Virus record (IMG/VR): IMGVR_UViG_3300031521_000011
Coordinates: 62,001 to 126,000 of that record
Source of the DNA: a virus
Length of the DNA stretch: 64,000 nt
Reading direction: 5' to 3' (one strand)
Shown: positions 51,210 through 63,361 of the stretch, piece by piece
Numbering within the stretch: the stretch's first letter is position 1
Layout: every line of letters starts with the position of its first letter
The notes under the pieces: generated by a model
Told to the model about the DNA's origin: nothing
Database searches by the model: none
Seen by the model: only the letters and a program-made list of their open reading frames with translations
Made by a program: the position numbers and the translations under genes

Positions 51210-52124
51210 TTGGGTATATATAATAAGCAACAATTTGAGAATACCCAAAGGATTCGGAATATTGAAGGAACAACATTTGTTGATCTGGAGATTTGTCGGG
51301 TTGAGGAAATTGATTCTGAAGCTATGACACTTACCGTATCTCGTCTCTCTAACAGCACGATGCTTCGCAATATACGATTCTGTACTCCAATGAGATACCT
51401 GGATAACGGAATATTTATCATGCCCGAGGTAGGTACATTATGTGTATTGGCAACAACACGCCGGCAAGAGCTGTTTGTCATCAGTTTTTTATCGTACTCC
51501 ACTCTAAAGGATACAGGTGAGGTCCTTGAACCCGGCGAGATAATGCTTCAGTCAGTCGGAGAGGGATTCATCAAACTTGATGGATCGGGGAGAGTCGTCA
51601 TTTCCTCCAGTTCTGGTAGCTTCATTCGATTCGATAAAGATGTCATAGTCGAGGATAGCCTTGCTTTGACATCCAGAACAGCCGCGCGTGAAATACTCAG
51701 CGGCAGCATCGATGGCGTCATCCAGGACATTGAAAAATATTACAATGCCAGCGTCTCGAGCGATGTCAGCCTGGACCAACTCGTTGGAAAAATTCTCTCC
51801 GGATATGATGTTGATGTGGATGTACCCACCCCGGTGCTCATTATTAAGAAGGGAAATGTGCTAAAGGATAATGGGGATCCGGACAGTTTGACGTCTCCGG
51901 CGCTGCCGGCTCCCGTAAATGCATGCTGGTCTTTGGAGGTTTTCAATACAAGCACAGGAATTAGTGCATGTAAATTAATGATTGGCGTAGATGGCTCTAT
52001 CCAATTGGTCGCAAATCGAGTATTATTGAAGTGTAATGAAATGGACCTTACGGAAGTTGTGGCTATGAAGCCGGATTTCTCTAAGTGGGATTCTTACGAC
52101 GATACTTATGAGGGCACCCATTAA
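51210..52124 (+). CDS. Baseplate spike protein (gpV/gp5-type OB fold)
   Basis: The start is a TTG at 51210, with GGAGG nine bases upstream at 51196. The protein has an OB-fold-like barrel (VDLEICRVEEIDSEAMTLTVSRL, GIFIMPEVGTLCVLATTRRQELFVISFL), then the repetitive beta strands of a spike (EIMLQSVGEGFIKLDGSGRVVISSSSG, with a Ser-rich stretch). This fits the gpV-type baseplate spike. It follows the hub and precedes a sigma factor. Confidence 0.72.
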   Translation: MGIYNKQQFENTQRIRNIEGTTFVDLEICRVEEIDSEAMTLTVSRLSNSTMLRNIRFCTPMRYLDNGIFIMPEVGTLCVLATTRRQELFVISFLSYSTLKDTGEVLEPGEIMLQSVGEGFIKLDGSGRVVISSSSGSFIRFDKDVIVEDSLALTSRTAAREILSGSIDGVIQDIEKYYNASVSSDVSLDQLVGKILSGYDVDVDVPTPVLIIKKGNVLKDNGDPDSLTSPALPAPVNACWSLEVFNTSTGISACKLMIGVDGSIQLVANRVLLKCNEMDLTEVVAMKPDFSKWDSYDDTYEGTH

Positions 52125-52136
52125 GGAGGATTAGCT

Positions 52137-52979
52137 ATGCACTACAAAGAATATGAGATCGAAAAATTGGCATTGGCCAAAAAAAAATACGACACAGATA
52201 AGGAAAAGGATCTAATAAAGAGATACAAGGATACTAAGGATCCTTTTCTTTTTACTAAAATTCTCTATGAATTCAAGCCTGTAATAGACACGGCCATTCG
52301 CAAGTCTGGAAATCAGGATGTTGGGGATTCTGCTGCAGTTAGAGGCCGGGCATATGAGGCCGTGAAGAGCGCGGTTGAGAGTTATAATCCCAATATGAAC
52401 CGCAAGCCAAGCAGTCACATTCATGATACGATCTACTATGCCCTTAAGAAGGCTGGATATCGTGCACAGAACGAAGCTCGTATGGGCGAGCAGGACACAA
52501 TTGACAGTGGGTATATAAACATCGCAGAAAATGTTCTGAAAAGAGAACACACTCCGATCAATACTGTCTCAATTTTAAATGAAGTCACGAAAATGAAGGG
52601 CAGCAAGGGCTTAAAGAAGATTACCACAGACCAGATCGAGAGAGTAAAGGGCATGCAGCGCCGCAGCCTATCTGGGGGAAGAATTGTCTCTGGAGAAGGA
52701 GAAGATATTCGGCTTGAGGATATTTTCAACACCGGTGGAACACGCACTACGGATATCGTCGAGGATGAATACGACAAGGACATTGTGCAGGGATTCCTTG
52801 CCAGACTCTCTCCTACAGAACGCGGTGTTGTCAAAGATAGACATGGCCTTGGGCCAAATACTCAGCCTGAGATGTCATGGAACTATGTTGCGCTGAATAA
52901 TAATCTGTCAAGTTCCTACATGGCGAAGAGGGTCTATGCAGATGCAATTCGCAAACTTAAAGATATGAGGCGTACATAA
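52137..52979 (+). CDS. Complete sigma-70-family factor within the baseplate cluster
   Basis: TAAGGAGG precedes ATG 52137. The 280-residue protein has region 2 (about 26-117: DLIKRYKDTKDPFLF, VRGRAYEAVKSAVESYNP, IHDTIYYALKKAGYRAQN), a region-3-like helix (about 145-175) and region 4 (about 216-280: LSPTERGVVKDRHGLGP, then a helix-turn-helix and AIRKLKDM). It would direct RNA polymerase to phage promoters. It lies in one operon with the spike and baseplate genes, an unusual place. It could partner the phage beta/beta-prime enzyme and be packaged, or be a late sigma. Confidence 0.82.
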   Translation: MHYKEYEIEKLALAKKKYDTDKEKDLIKRYKDTKDPFLFTKILYEFKPVIDTAIRKSGNQDVGDSAAVRGRAYEAVKSAVESYNPNMNRKPSSHIHDTIYYALKKAGYRAQNEARMGEQDTIDSGYINIAENVLKREHTPINTVSILNEVTKMKGSKGLKKITTDQIERVKGMQRRSLSGGRIVSGEGEDIRLEDIFNTGGTRTTDIVEDEYDKDIVQGFLARLSPTERGVVKDRHGLGPNTQPEMSWNYVALNNNLSSSYMAKRVYADAIRKLKDMRRT

Positions 52980-53762
52980 ATGAGTTATCCAGGTTTGGAG
53001 GCCGGGGAAGTAGCCCCAAATTCTGTCGTTTTTAATATTGCAAGCACGCTGAATAATCAGAATATTCAGTCGGCTTTGTCTTTACTAAATACATGGAATC
53101 CTTCAGACATGGCAAAGCAGAGAGCCGTATTGGCAAGCTACATTGCATCAATTGATACTGAGCTCCAGGGTAAAAAGGAAATCTTACTGCGAATGATATA
53201 TGTACAACATTTGGAGAAAGATTCGTTTGGGACAGTTAATCAGTGGGTGCCGGCTATCTTGCCGCAACTCCAGCAGCAATTTGCCAAAGTAGCATCAAAT
53301 GCTGAGGAGCAGAGATTGCAGCTCGTTCAGATGGGTATGAATATATCACCTGGAAAGACTCCAGATCAATCAGTGACCACATCTACACTCCAGGCGAGGG
53401 AAGTTCTAAATCGCTACACCTTTACTATGAATTACTACAAGGAATTTTCTGTATTCATAACAGACTGCGCCAGTATTATGAAAGAGGTAAACACCCAACG
53501 GGAGTCAAATAGTGCGATTCTGTCCAAGATCAATAAATTAACAGCGTCCACAGCGCAAGCGATAAAAAATATTTTAGATAATCGCTCCAAAGTGGACAAT
53601 AAATTAGCTATAATATCTATGTGCAATGCGATTATCTCAAGACTAAGTGTAGACGGCAAAACAACGCAGTGGCTATGTGAAAAAAGTTTGGATGAAGCGA
53701 AGGTGTGGCTCGATGGCGCAAACATTAAAGTTGATTCATTCCTGTCCCCATATGCAGGCTAA
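52980..53762 (+). CDS. Helical baseplate-region protein, 260 aa
   Basis: The ATG follows the sigma stop with no gap. A weak AGGCG is about ten bases before it, so translation is probably coupled. The protein is almost wholly helical (LNNQNIQSALSLLNTWN; LQQQFAKVASNAEEQRLQLV; KLTASTAQAIKNILDNR). No family recognised. Its position suggests a baseplate or assembly role, or a partner for the sigma factor. Confidence 0.68.
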   Translation: MSYPGLEAGEVAPNSVVFNIASTLNNQNIQSALSLLNTWNPSDMAKQRAVLASYIASIDTELQGKKEILLRMIYVQHLEKDSFGTVNQWVPAILPQLQQQFAKVASNAEEQRLQLVQMGMNISPGKTPDQSVTTSTLQAREVLNRYTFTMNYYKEFSVFITDCASIMKEVNTQRESNSAILSKINKLTASTAQAIKNILDNRSKVDNKLAIISMCNAIISRLSVDGKTTQWLCEKSLDEAKVWLDGANIKVDSFLSPYAG

Positions 53763-53790
53763 GACTACAGATACATGGGTGGAGAAGCTT

Positions 53791-54441
53791 GTGACCAGGG
53801 GAAATTTGGAATATGACATAATTGACAGCAGGAGGGTTTCTAAAATCCTCTTGGTATGTCAGAATCCAATACCCAGCACGATTCATATATATGAGAGCGG
53901 ACCCGACTTTATGCTTTACACGCACAACAAGATACGCTGGATTGGAAATGATAAGCCGACGGAATCAAGCCAGTATAGTATCATATATATTGTTCAGGAC
54001 GTTTCTAACCAGCAGTATAATATAGATAACTGTCCTGTATGTGGCGGCAATGGGTGGTATGCAGGGATCATAGATGAGGTTACTGGCAAGTTTGAAATTG
54101 TTTCAGGAATTGATAAACTGACTCAAGATGTAATTAAGTTTATCCTTACAGTCCAAAAGGGAAACTATGGAACAACGCTTAAGTCTATCATAGGAAAAAA
54201 TATGTCTAATGAAAGTGCGCTGCGAGAGCAAATTACATCTACCATCTCCATAATGGAGCAACAATACAAAGAGACTCAGGCAAGCGCCATCATGGAAGGC
54301 ATGGAGGTTTCAGACAGCGAACTTCTTGATTATATTTATGTCTCGGAGCTGGAAATCGACAGTGAAGCGGCATCGGTGTATATAACAATACATGCATATA
54401 GCGTGTCTCGAGAGAGCGCAAAAGTAACGTTAAAGGTATGA
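53791..54441 (+). CDS. Baseplate-region protein with CxxC motif, 216 aa
   Basis: I chose GTG 53791 because GGTGGAG lies six bases upstream. ATG 53752, inside the previous gene, is an alternative without a ribosome binding site. The protein has a CPVCGG motif in an alpha/beta domain (SKILLVCQNPIPSTIHIYES) and ends in a beta strand (VYITIHAYSVS). Its place before the J protein fits a gp25-like or wedge protein, but this is not established. Confidence 0.62.
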   Translation: MTRGNLEYDIIDSRRVSKILLVCQNPIPSTIHIYESGPDFMLYTHNKIRWIGNDKPTESSQYSIIYIVQDVSNQQYNIDNCPVCGGNGWYAGIIDEVTGKFEIVSGIDKLTQDVIKFILTVQKGNYGTTLKSIIGKNMSNESALREQITSTISIMEQQYKETQASAIMEGMEVSDSELLDYIYVSELEIDSEAASVYITIHAYSVSRESAKVTLKV

Positions 54442-54452
54442 GGTGATAGATC

Positions 54453-56231
54453 ATGGCAGATGTTTCGTTGAGAATTACCGATGTCATTGAGATGATGGCA
54501 GGTTATATGAGAAGTAGGGTCAGGGCTGAGTATCCCGATATTGATGTATCGGATGGCAGTCCATTCGACGATATCTTCATAGCTCCTATGAAAGAAATCT
54601 TTTCCCCATTTGTGACTATCGTTAATGAGATTGAAATTCGTAACGATACTCCGAATGCTGCCGCATTGCCAAAGGCGATGCTTGATGAGCTTGGACAAGG
54701 AAGTTACTTTATGGTGCGCAGGGCCGGATCAAAGGCCACCGGTGAGGTAATATTTTCTTTCAAATCCATATCAGACACTCTCAACCTGATAATCCCAAAG
54801 GGGGTTATGCTCAGCACGAATGATGGATACTCCTATCAGGTATTTACTAGATTAGAGCTCTCACCGTTAGAGCTGTATGCGATGTATAACACCACAACCT
54901 TTATGTATGATATTCCCGTGCCAGTCGAAGCTCTCGATTTTGGCGAAGAATACAACGTAAATGCATACAGAGTTACCACCGTCGACACTGTATTTAGCAC
55001 AAGTCTTGCTTATGTTAAAAACATATCTCCAATGACCGGAGGAGCTTCAGAGGAATCCAATGAAGAATATTGGGATAGAATCAAATCCTTTTATATCTCC
55101 AGGCAACTTGGTACGATCCCGGGGTATAAACAGTTCATTTTTGAAAACTTCCCAGAGATTGATGAGATATATGTATCCGGCCTCGGTGATAAGTATATGA
55201 CCAGAGACACTATTGAATATACAGATGATGGCGTAAATAAGACCGTGACTGCTGGCGGTAAAATTGATATATATTTAAGGGGTGGTTCCTATAGCTCAGT
55301 AAAGAGTCAGGGCATAGCTAGAAACCTGAATCTACTGATTCAGGGAGCTATATATAGTACCATCGATATTACAGGAATTTCCGTATACAGGCTTGCTGAT
55401 GGACCTGGACATCCAAAAGGGCGCACCGTAACTGAGTTCAGTCCGGGGACCGGACTTTCAACGCAGGCGCTTGTTGTTGTTGCAAGCACAGGCATATCTG
55501 TAGGAGATACTCTATGTGTTAGCTATTCCTATAGTCTTGATGGCGGCACTACCACGCTTACATCAACAGAAACATTTCCAATAAAGCTGTTAACGATACC
55601 GCTCTCTTGTCCTTTTGAGGATATTATATCGATTCGTAATCTGACCCAGAATTACTACGTTGACATCTCCAACAATGCAAACTACAACATTACCACTATC
55701 AGTGATTTAGATTATGAGAATACTTCCAAGGAAGAAAAGACCATCACGATAACTGATGCCGGCAGGCATAATGGGGATGTTATGGAGGTTGTCTATTCCT
55801 ACAACCAGACAATAAACGTTCTAAATAACTTCTTCAACATAGAAGAGAATAGGATCGTAACAACAGACATTCTGCTCAAAGAAGCGCTTATTAAGTATAT
55901 TAACATCTCCATGGTAATACACATGGGACCCGATTATACATATACCTCTGACATTGCCACAAGCCTCAGAAACTCAGCAGAGCAATATTTTGGACAATTG
56001 ACCATGGGGCAATCTGTACAAGAGCCTGACTTGATCAACGCACTATATACCAATGAAAATGTTGGCGGAGCGATCGCCTACATCAACTTCCCATTGCAGG
56101 CTATGTATGTGGCAGTAGATCCTGATGCAGAGATTAGCTATAGTGCCAGGGTAGGCACATCACCAATAATCATTACGACTGAAGAAAGACAGTACGCACT
56201 GCTGAATAAAGTCGAAATTGAGGTTGTGTAA
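54453..56231 (+). CDS. Baseplate J-like protein
   Basis: The 592-residue protein has the J-type layout: an N-terminal helical part (YPDIDVSDGSPFDDIF), a beta-rich body (GEVIFSFKSISDTL, NLIIPKGVMLSTNDG), MTGGASEESNEEYWDRI, then RQLGTIPGYKQFIFENFPEIDEIYVSG, and an end with long helices (DYTYTSDIATSLRNS). J proteins form the wedges of the baseplate. The ribosome binding site is GAGGTGA. It overlaps nothing and is followed by the next gene at 56233. Confidence 0.82.
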   Translation: MADVSLRITDVIEMMAGYMRSRVRAEYPDIDVSDGSPFDDIFIAPMKEIFSPFVTIVNEIEIRNDTPNAAALPKAMLDELGQGSYFMVRRAGSKATGEVIFSFKSISDTLNLIIPKGVMLSTNDGYSYQVFTRLELSPLELYAMYNTTTFMYDIPVPVEALDFGEEYNVNAYRVTTVDTVFSTSLAYVKNISPMTGGASEESNEEYWDRIKSFYISRQLGTIPGYKQFIFENFPEIDEIYVSGLGDKYMTRDTIEYTDDGVNKTVTAGGKIDIYLRGGSYSSVKSQGIARNLNLLIQGAIYSTIDITGISVYRLADGPGHPKGRTVTEFSPGTGLSTQALVVVASTGISVGDTLCVSYSYSLDGGTTTLTSTETFPIKLLTIPLSCPFEDIISIRNLTQNYYVDISNNANYNITTISDLDYENTSKEEKTITITDAGRHNGDVMEVVYSYNQTINVLNNFFNIEENRIVTTDILLKEALIKYINISMVIHMGPDYTYTSDIATSLRNSAEQYFGQLTMGQSVQEPDLINALYTNENVGGAIAYINFPLQAMYVAVDPDAEISYSARVGTSPIIITTEERQYALLNKVEIEVV

Positions 56232-56232
56232 T

Positions 56233-57789
56233 ATGGACATAAAGGCGGTTTCAGATCAGTTATCCAATTTCTACAAAGACTATAGTGGAAATCCAGAAAC
56301 CATGAATAGGTTTTTTGAGATATTCGCCGGAGCTGTAGATGTTGGATGCTCCTATATGAAGGGTATCAAGAGGAACAGTATACTGAGCACCATCGAGACA
56401 TATCGCAAGGTGCCTTATTTCGCTATGAATATCTCTTCGATATCCTATTCTCTAACCAGCCTTTTAGCGAATCCATACACGGAAAAAGGTTTAGGATTAA
56501 CTCGGTCTACATTATCCTCGAGGATTGAGCATTGGAATGCGACAGCAACAGTAGATCAAAAAGTAACGATATTAGATCAGGCATGGCTATACTGCACATT
56601 AAGGTTAGATCTTGAAGATGACGTTCAGGATGAGGGCCAGAAAATATATGGATCTGACGGCGTAATTATTGATTTAAAGGTGGAAACCGTTGGTGGGATC
56701 GTTCTGCATCCTGAAAAGGACTATGTTCTCAGGGACCATAGATTCTATTTACTGAATGATATCGGAAAAATAGATGATGCTAAAGACATGATTGTACTTA
56801 AGGATATTTTGATTGACTACAATATTTCATATAATAGGCTTGGCCTGTTTCTCAATGCCCCGTATCAAAATATAATTTCAAAGCCTGAATACACAGCAAT
56901 CAATAAGGTATTTTTGCAAGCTGCGCTGAAGGGTTCTACAATTAAAAATATCAAGGAAGCGATTGCTGCAGCGTTCGGTTGGAAATCCGCGCAGGTATAC
57001 GACATGGAATCTAACCTTACTGCCGTGCAGCAGGCATACTGGACATCTGGGGCTTACAGTCCGTATCACTTCATTATCAGCATGCCGGTTGAGTATTATT
57101 CAGATAGCGCAAAAATTGCAATGCTGGACTTCTATCTGTCGGTAATTACGCCGGCATATACAAAGCATGTCATCCAGTGGTCGGATTTGGCGTTTGAGAC
57201 TATGGGCATTGCGGAAACTCAATCATTCAAGTTGACGCATCCGCCAGTCAATGATACTATGATACTTAGAGATGCAGTAGTTCCAAAAGCGTATGCTTTG
57301 GTGGAAAAAATAGAAACTGTAATATATCAGGAATTATCTGGATTTGACTCCAATGTCATTATCGGTGTTGATGGAGCCGTTCAGTCAGATCAAGATGAGC
57401 CGGTGCATGTCCTTCTTGAAGGGGAGACGACCGATCCGGGTCCTGGTATTATCGAAGCGGGAGAGTGGACAGATACGGTTGGGGTTAACCTAATCACTTT
57501 TCCTCAGATACCTCTCTTGGTTTCATGTACGGTAAATGGTACCATCGCAAGCATAAAATTCAAGAATATATGTGTTGGAATTGCCTACTACCAAATCTTA
57601 AAAAATGGTATTGAGACAGGCAGAGTAACCCCAGATATCCCTGGATCAGGTGAACAACTTGAGTATCAAGAGTCTCCAGGTCATGGAACATTCAGATATT
57701 CCATTAGGGCGGCGTGGATACCATTCCCAACAAGGCCTACCGATGTACAATATTCGCTTGAGTGCCCAAAAACAACACTTACATTATAA
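56233..57789 (+). CDS. Baseplate/tail protein with Ig-like C-terminus, 518 aa
   Basis: The start is ATG 56233, one base after the J stop, with GAGGTTGTG upstream. The N-terminal 330 residues are alpha/beta (KAVSDQLSNFYKDYSGN; RFFEIFAGAVDVG). The C-terminal 120 residues look Ig- or fibronectin-like (IPLLVSCTVNGTIAS, GTFRYSIRAAWIP). This order fits a tail-protein-I-type baseplate component linking J to fibres, but the family is not proven. Confidence 0.62.
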   Translation: MDIKAVSDQLSNFYKDYSGNPETMNRFFEIFAGAVDVGCSYMKGIKRNSILSTIETYRKVPYFAMNISSISYSLTSLLANPYTEKGLGLTRSTLSSRIEHWNATATVDQKVTILDQAWLYCTLRLDLEDDVQDEGQKIYGSDGVIIDLKVETVGGIVLHPEKDYVLRDHRFYLLNDIGKIDDAKDMIVLKDILIDYNISYNRLGLFLNAPYQNIISKPEYTAINKVFLQAALKGSTIKNIKEAIAAAFGWKSAQVYDMESNLTAVQQAYWTSGAYSPYHFIISMPVEYYSDSAKIAMLDFYLSVITPAYTKHVIQWSDLAFETMGIAETQSFKLTHPPVNDTMILRDAVVPKAYALVEKIETVIYQELSGFDSNVIIGVDGAVQSDQDEPVHVLLEGETTDPGPGIIEAGEWTDTVGVNLITFPQIPLLVSCTVNGTIASIKFKNICVGIAYYQILKNGIETGRVTPDIPGSGEQLEYQESPGHGTFRYSIRAAWIPFPTRPTDVQYSLECPKTTLTL

Positions 57790-57801
57790 GGAGAAAGATG
57801 T

Positions 57802-58308
57802 ATGAATACTTTTGAAGAAACATTCCCGATGAGGGGCAGCGTATCAAAAATTCTAAGGGATAGAGACTGGAACGTTGTTGAGCAACATATTGAGCATAAC
57901 GTTATTCTCAATATTGGAAAAAACTTTATCCTGAAAGTTTTGACGGGAGAAATGGCTGGTAGGTTTATCGCAACGATGGAGGTCGGCACCGGCGGTGTTG
58001 ATCCAGCTCATCCATTTGTTGCCCTTGAAGCAAACTCCACCAATATCGGATTAGCCATTCCAATAGCTGGCGGTAAAGGAGAAAAGTCCATCGATTCCTT
58101 TACCTATAATGGTACATCTCCGGAGCAATCAGTAACATTTCGCGCTGTGTTTCTCAGTTCCACTGTGGATGCAACCGTATCGGAAGTTATTTTGAAATTC
58201 AATTCTGCAGGCAGCACGCCAGCAGCGCGACATACATTCCCCTCCATGTACATGGAGGATATTTCAGGATATTCACTCGAGATTTCATGGACATTAACAT
58301 TTGCATAA
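57802..58308 (+). CDS. Tail/baseplate protein, 168 aa
   Basis: AAGGAG precedes ATG 57802. The protein is beta-rich (FIATMEVGTGGVDPAHP, SVTFRAVFLSSTVD, SGYSLEISWTLTFA) and lies between baseplate and fibre genes. It probably connects fibres to the baseplate. No family recognised. Confidence 0.6.
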   Translation: MNTFEETFPMRGSVSKILRDRDWNVVEQHIEHNVILNIGKNFILKVLTGEMAGRFIATMEVGTGGVDPAHPFVALEANSTNIGLAIPIAGGKGEKSIDSFTYNGTSPEQSVTFRAVFLSSTVDATVSEVILKFNSAGSTPAARHTFPSMYMEDISGYSLEISWTLTFA

Positions 58309-58332
58309 TGTATCTACAGGGAGGACTTGACG

Positions 58333-59757
58333 ATGTCAGCTATAATTGATGTAAAATATAAGGCACAAATCACCAGCCTTACTTTCAACAGTAAGCTGGA
58401 TGCGCTATACGGTGCATCCGGTATCGTGGAAGGTATGGCTGTTACTCCCGATACTGGATTAAGAGTCGTAATTGGCGCCGGCCACTATATTATCGGTGGA
58501 GTTTCCTTATATGAAAATGGGACGATTAGTCCTGGAAACCCATTTCTTTTGGCGAGTTCACCGCCACTCGTTACGACGGTATATTACGTCATTGCTACTT
58601 ATGACCATCTGCTCTCCACTGTAGAATATGCTATAACAACCAATGCTGGCCTACTTGGCAATCCTAAAATAATCAAACTGGCTACTGTGACGTTGGCGCC
58701 CGGCGCTGCCTCTGTGACCAGCGGGAACATCGTCAAAGGATACGTCTTACTGAGAATTAAGGAACTGTCAGATCGCATGTACAATAAGCTGGATGCCATC
58801 GCTGCGAGTGATGACACATCAAGCGATACGGCGCTGACGAAATTGGTGTCCGATGCTCAGATGAAAAAATTGACCACCCTATCTCCGCATCCGGTATTCG
58901 CGGCATATTCCCAGGTAGATGATGGTACCGGTATCACGTTCTATACGGATATCAATGTAAATACGAACGGACATGTTATTGGCGGGCACCGGAAAACAAT
59001 CACAAAGCTGGATATTACAAATCTAGGCATTCCAGGTAGTAATACCACATATGCCGGATTTACTGACGACTCCACTAATGCTACCAGAAGCAAACTAGTC
59101 AGTGATCTTGAGATGAAGAATCTGGCTGACTTAATGAATGACGCGCTCACCTCAGTTCCGATAGCTTCAGCCAGCGACGTTGGCGGTGTGAAAATAGCTG
59201 CGCCTATGGCAATTGCCAATGGTATATTGAGCTTGGCCGGCTATAGCTCAGCAACAAAGGTTGTAGATAGCGCCACTGGCCACAAGCATTTGCTGGCAGA
59301 GTCAGACATTACCAATCTGGTTAACGACCTATCGGCGAAAGCAACAACCGCCTATGTTGACCAGAAGGTCGGTGAAATCTCCAGCGGCCTGGTATGGAAA
59401 GATCCAGTCACAAACTACGCCAACATTGCTACGACATACCCATCACCTCAGGATGGATGGGTTGTTTCCGTAACAAGCACGGGTAACACCTATAGGTACA
59501 GCGGAACGACTTCGACATGGGTGTTATTTAACCTGGTAAGCATCCCACTTTCCTCCGCCACGGTAGATGGATTGATGGCGAAAGCACACTATACCGCGAT
59601 GACCGAACTGATCAGTGGATTGAATTTGAACGCAGCCCGATTCCATAAACACAGCTGGGATCAGCTTACATCGGTTCCAACGACATTTACACCGGCAGCC
59701 CATGGACATTCTGATCCTGACACGGCTGGCAGGTTGGTATATGCTGTTTATGCGTAA
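58333..59757 (+). CDS. Tail fibre or receptor-binding protein, 474 aa
   Basis: I chose ATG 58333, behind GGGAGGA; the upstream TTG is near that site. The protein has a Gly/Ala/Thr-rich beta body and, near the C-terminus, two copies of a short pattern (DSTNATRSKLVSDLEMKNL and an earlier DTALTKLVSDAQMKKL), a fibre-like repeat. It ends HKHSWDQLTSVPTTFTPAAHGHS, common at the ends of fibres. It precedes the large collagen-like fibre. Confidence 0.68.
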   Translation: MSAIIDVKYKAQITSLTFNSKLDALYGASGIVEGMAVTPDTGLRVVIGAGHYIIGGVSLYENGTISPGNPFLLASSPPLVTTVYYVIATYDHLLSTVEYAITTNAGLLGNPKIIKLATVTLAPGAASVTSGNIVKGYVLLRIKELSDRMYNKLDAIAASDDTSSDTALTKLVSDAQMKKLTTLSPHPVFAAYSQVDDGTGITFYTDINVNTNGHVIGGHRKTITKLDITNLGIPGSNTTYAGFTDDSTNATRSKLVSDLEMKNLADLMNDALTSVPIASASDVGGVKIAAPMAIANGILSLAGYSSATKVVDSATGHKHLLAESDITNLVNDLSAKATTAYVDQKVGEISSGLVWKDPVTNYANIATTYPSPQDGWVVSVTSTGNTYRYSGTTSTWVLFNLVSIPLSSATVDGLMAKAHYTAMTELISGLNLNAARFHKHSWDQLTSVPTTFTPAAHGHSDPDTAGRLVYAVYA

Positions 59758-59775
59758 ATCTGGAGAGGTATAGGT

Positions 59776-62724
<2,949 letters not shown>

Positions 62725-62761
62725 TATATCGAATATCAAAGAATTAAATGGGGAGGAAATA

Positions 62762-63343
62762 ATGAAATCTGAATGGGAACAAGCAACAGATTGGGAAAGG
62801 GAATGGCACGGAAACTGTGTCAACTCATACCAAGAGGAGACTAAACAGATTGAATACGCAAAACGAATGGGTCTGGTTATCGAAGGTAGAGATGGAAGAT
62901 ACCCTATTATCGATTTCCATGACAAATCTGTTATCGACGTTGGAGGTGGACCATATTCATTGCTACTCAAGGGAATCAATCTGCATGGAACCGTGCTTGA
63001 TCCTTGTAAATACCCTCAATGGGTATACCAAAGATATGCGGCGGCCGGAATCCATATCATCGAGATGAAGGCTGAGGACTACTGCAATCCACGCTATGAC
63101 ATTGGGCTTCTGTATAACTGTCTGCAGCATACAGAAAATCCAAAGAAGATCATTGAAAATATGAAAAAGATGTGCGACTTGATTTATATCCATGAATGGC
63201 TAGATACACCAATATCGGATGGCCACATACAGACAATCCGGGAAGCGGATCTTAATGAGTGGTTAGAAGGAATTGGAATGATTGGATATGAACGCTGGAG
63301 CGACACTGTTGTAACGCCGTACTACTACGGATTGTTTATATAG
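62762..63343 (+). CDS. SAM-dependent methyltransferase, 193 aa
   Basis: The start is ATG 62762 behind GGGGAGG; the longer frame upstream runs into the fibre gene. Motif I is SVIDVGGGPYSLLL (a Gly-rich SAM loop), then VLDPCKYPQW and YDIGLLYNCLQHTENPKKII, as in class I methyltransferases acting on small molecules or sugars. It sits between the fibre and a glycosyltransferase, so it may modify a glycan on the fibre or the host surface. Confidence 0.78.
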   Translation: MKSEWEQATDWEREWHGNCVNSYQEETKQIEYAKRMGLVIEGRDGRYPIIDFHDKSVIDVGGGPYSLLLKGINLHGTVLDPCKYPQWVYQRYAAAGIHIIEMKAEDYCNPRYDIGLLYNCLQHTENPKKIIENMKKMCDLIYIHEWLDTPISDGHIQTIREADLNEWLEGIGMIGYERWSDTVVTPYYYGLFI

Positions 63344-63361
63344 AAAGAAGGAGTAAGCAGA

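Noticed and set aside
53677-53790. Longer N-terminus for the 53791 gene
   Set aside because: The extra codons overlap the previous gene and lack a ribosome binding site. ATG 53752 remains possible.
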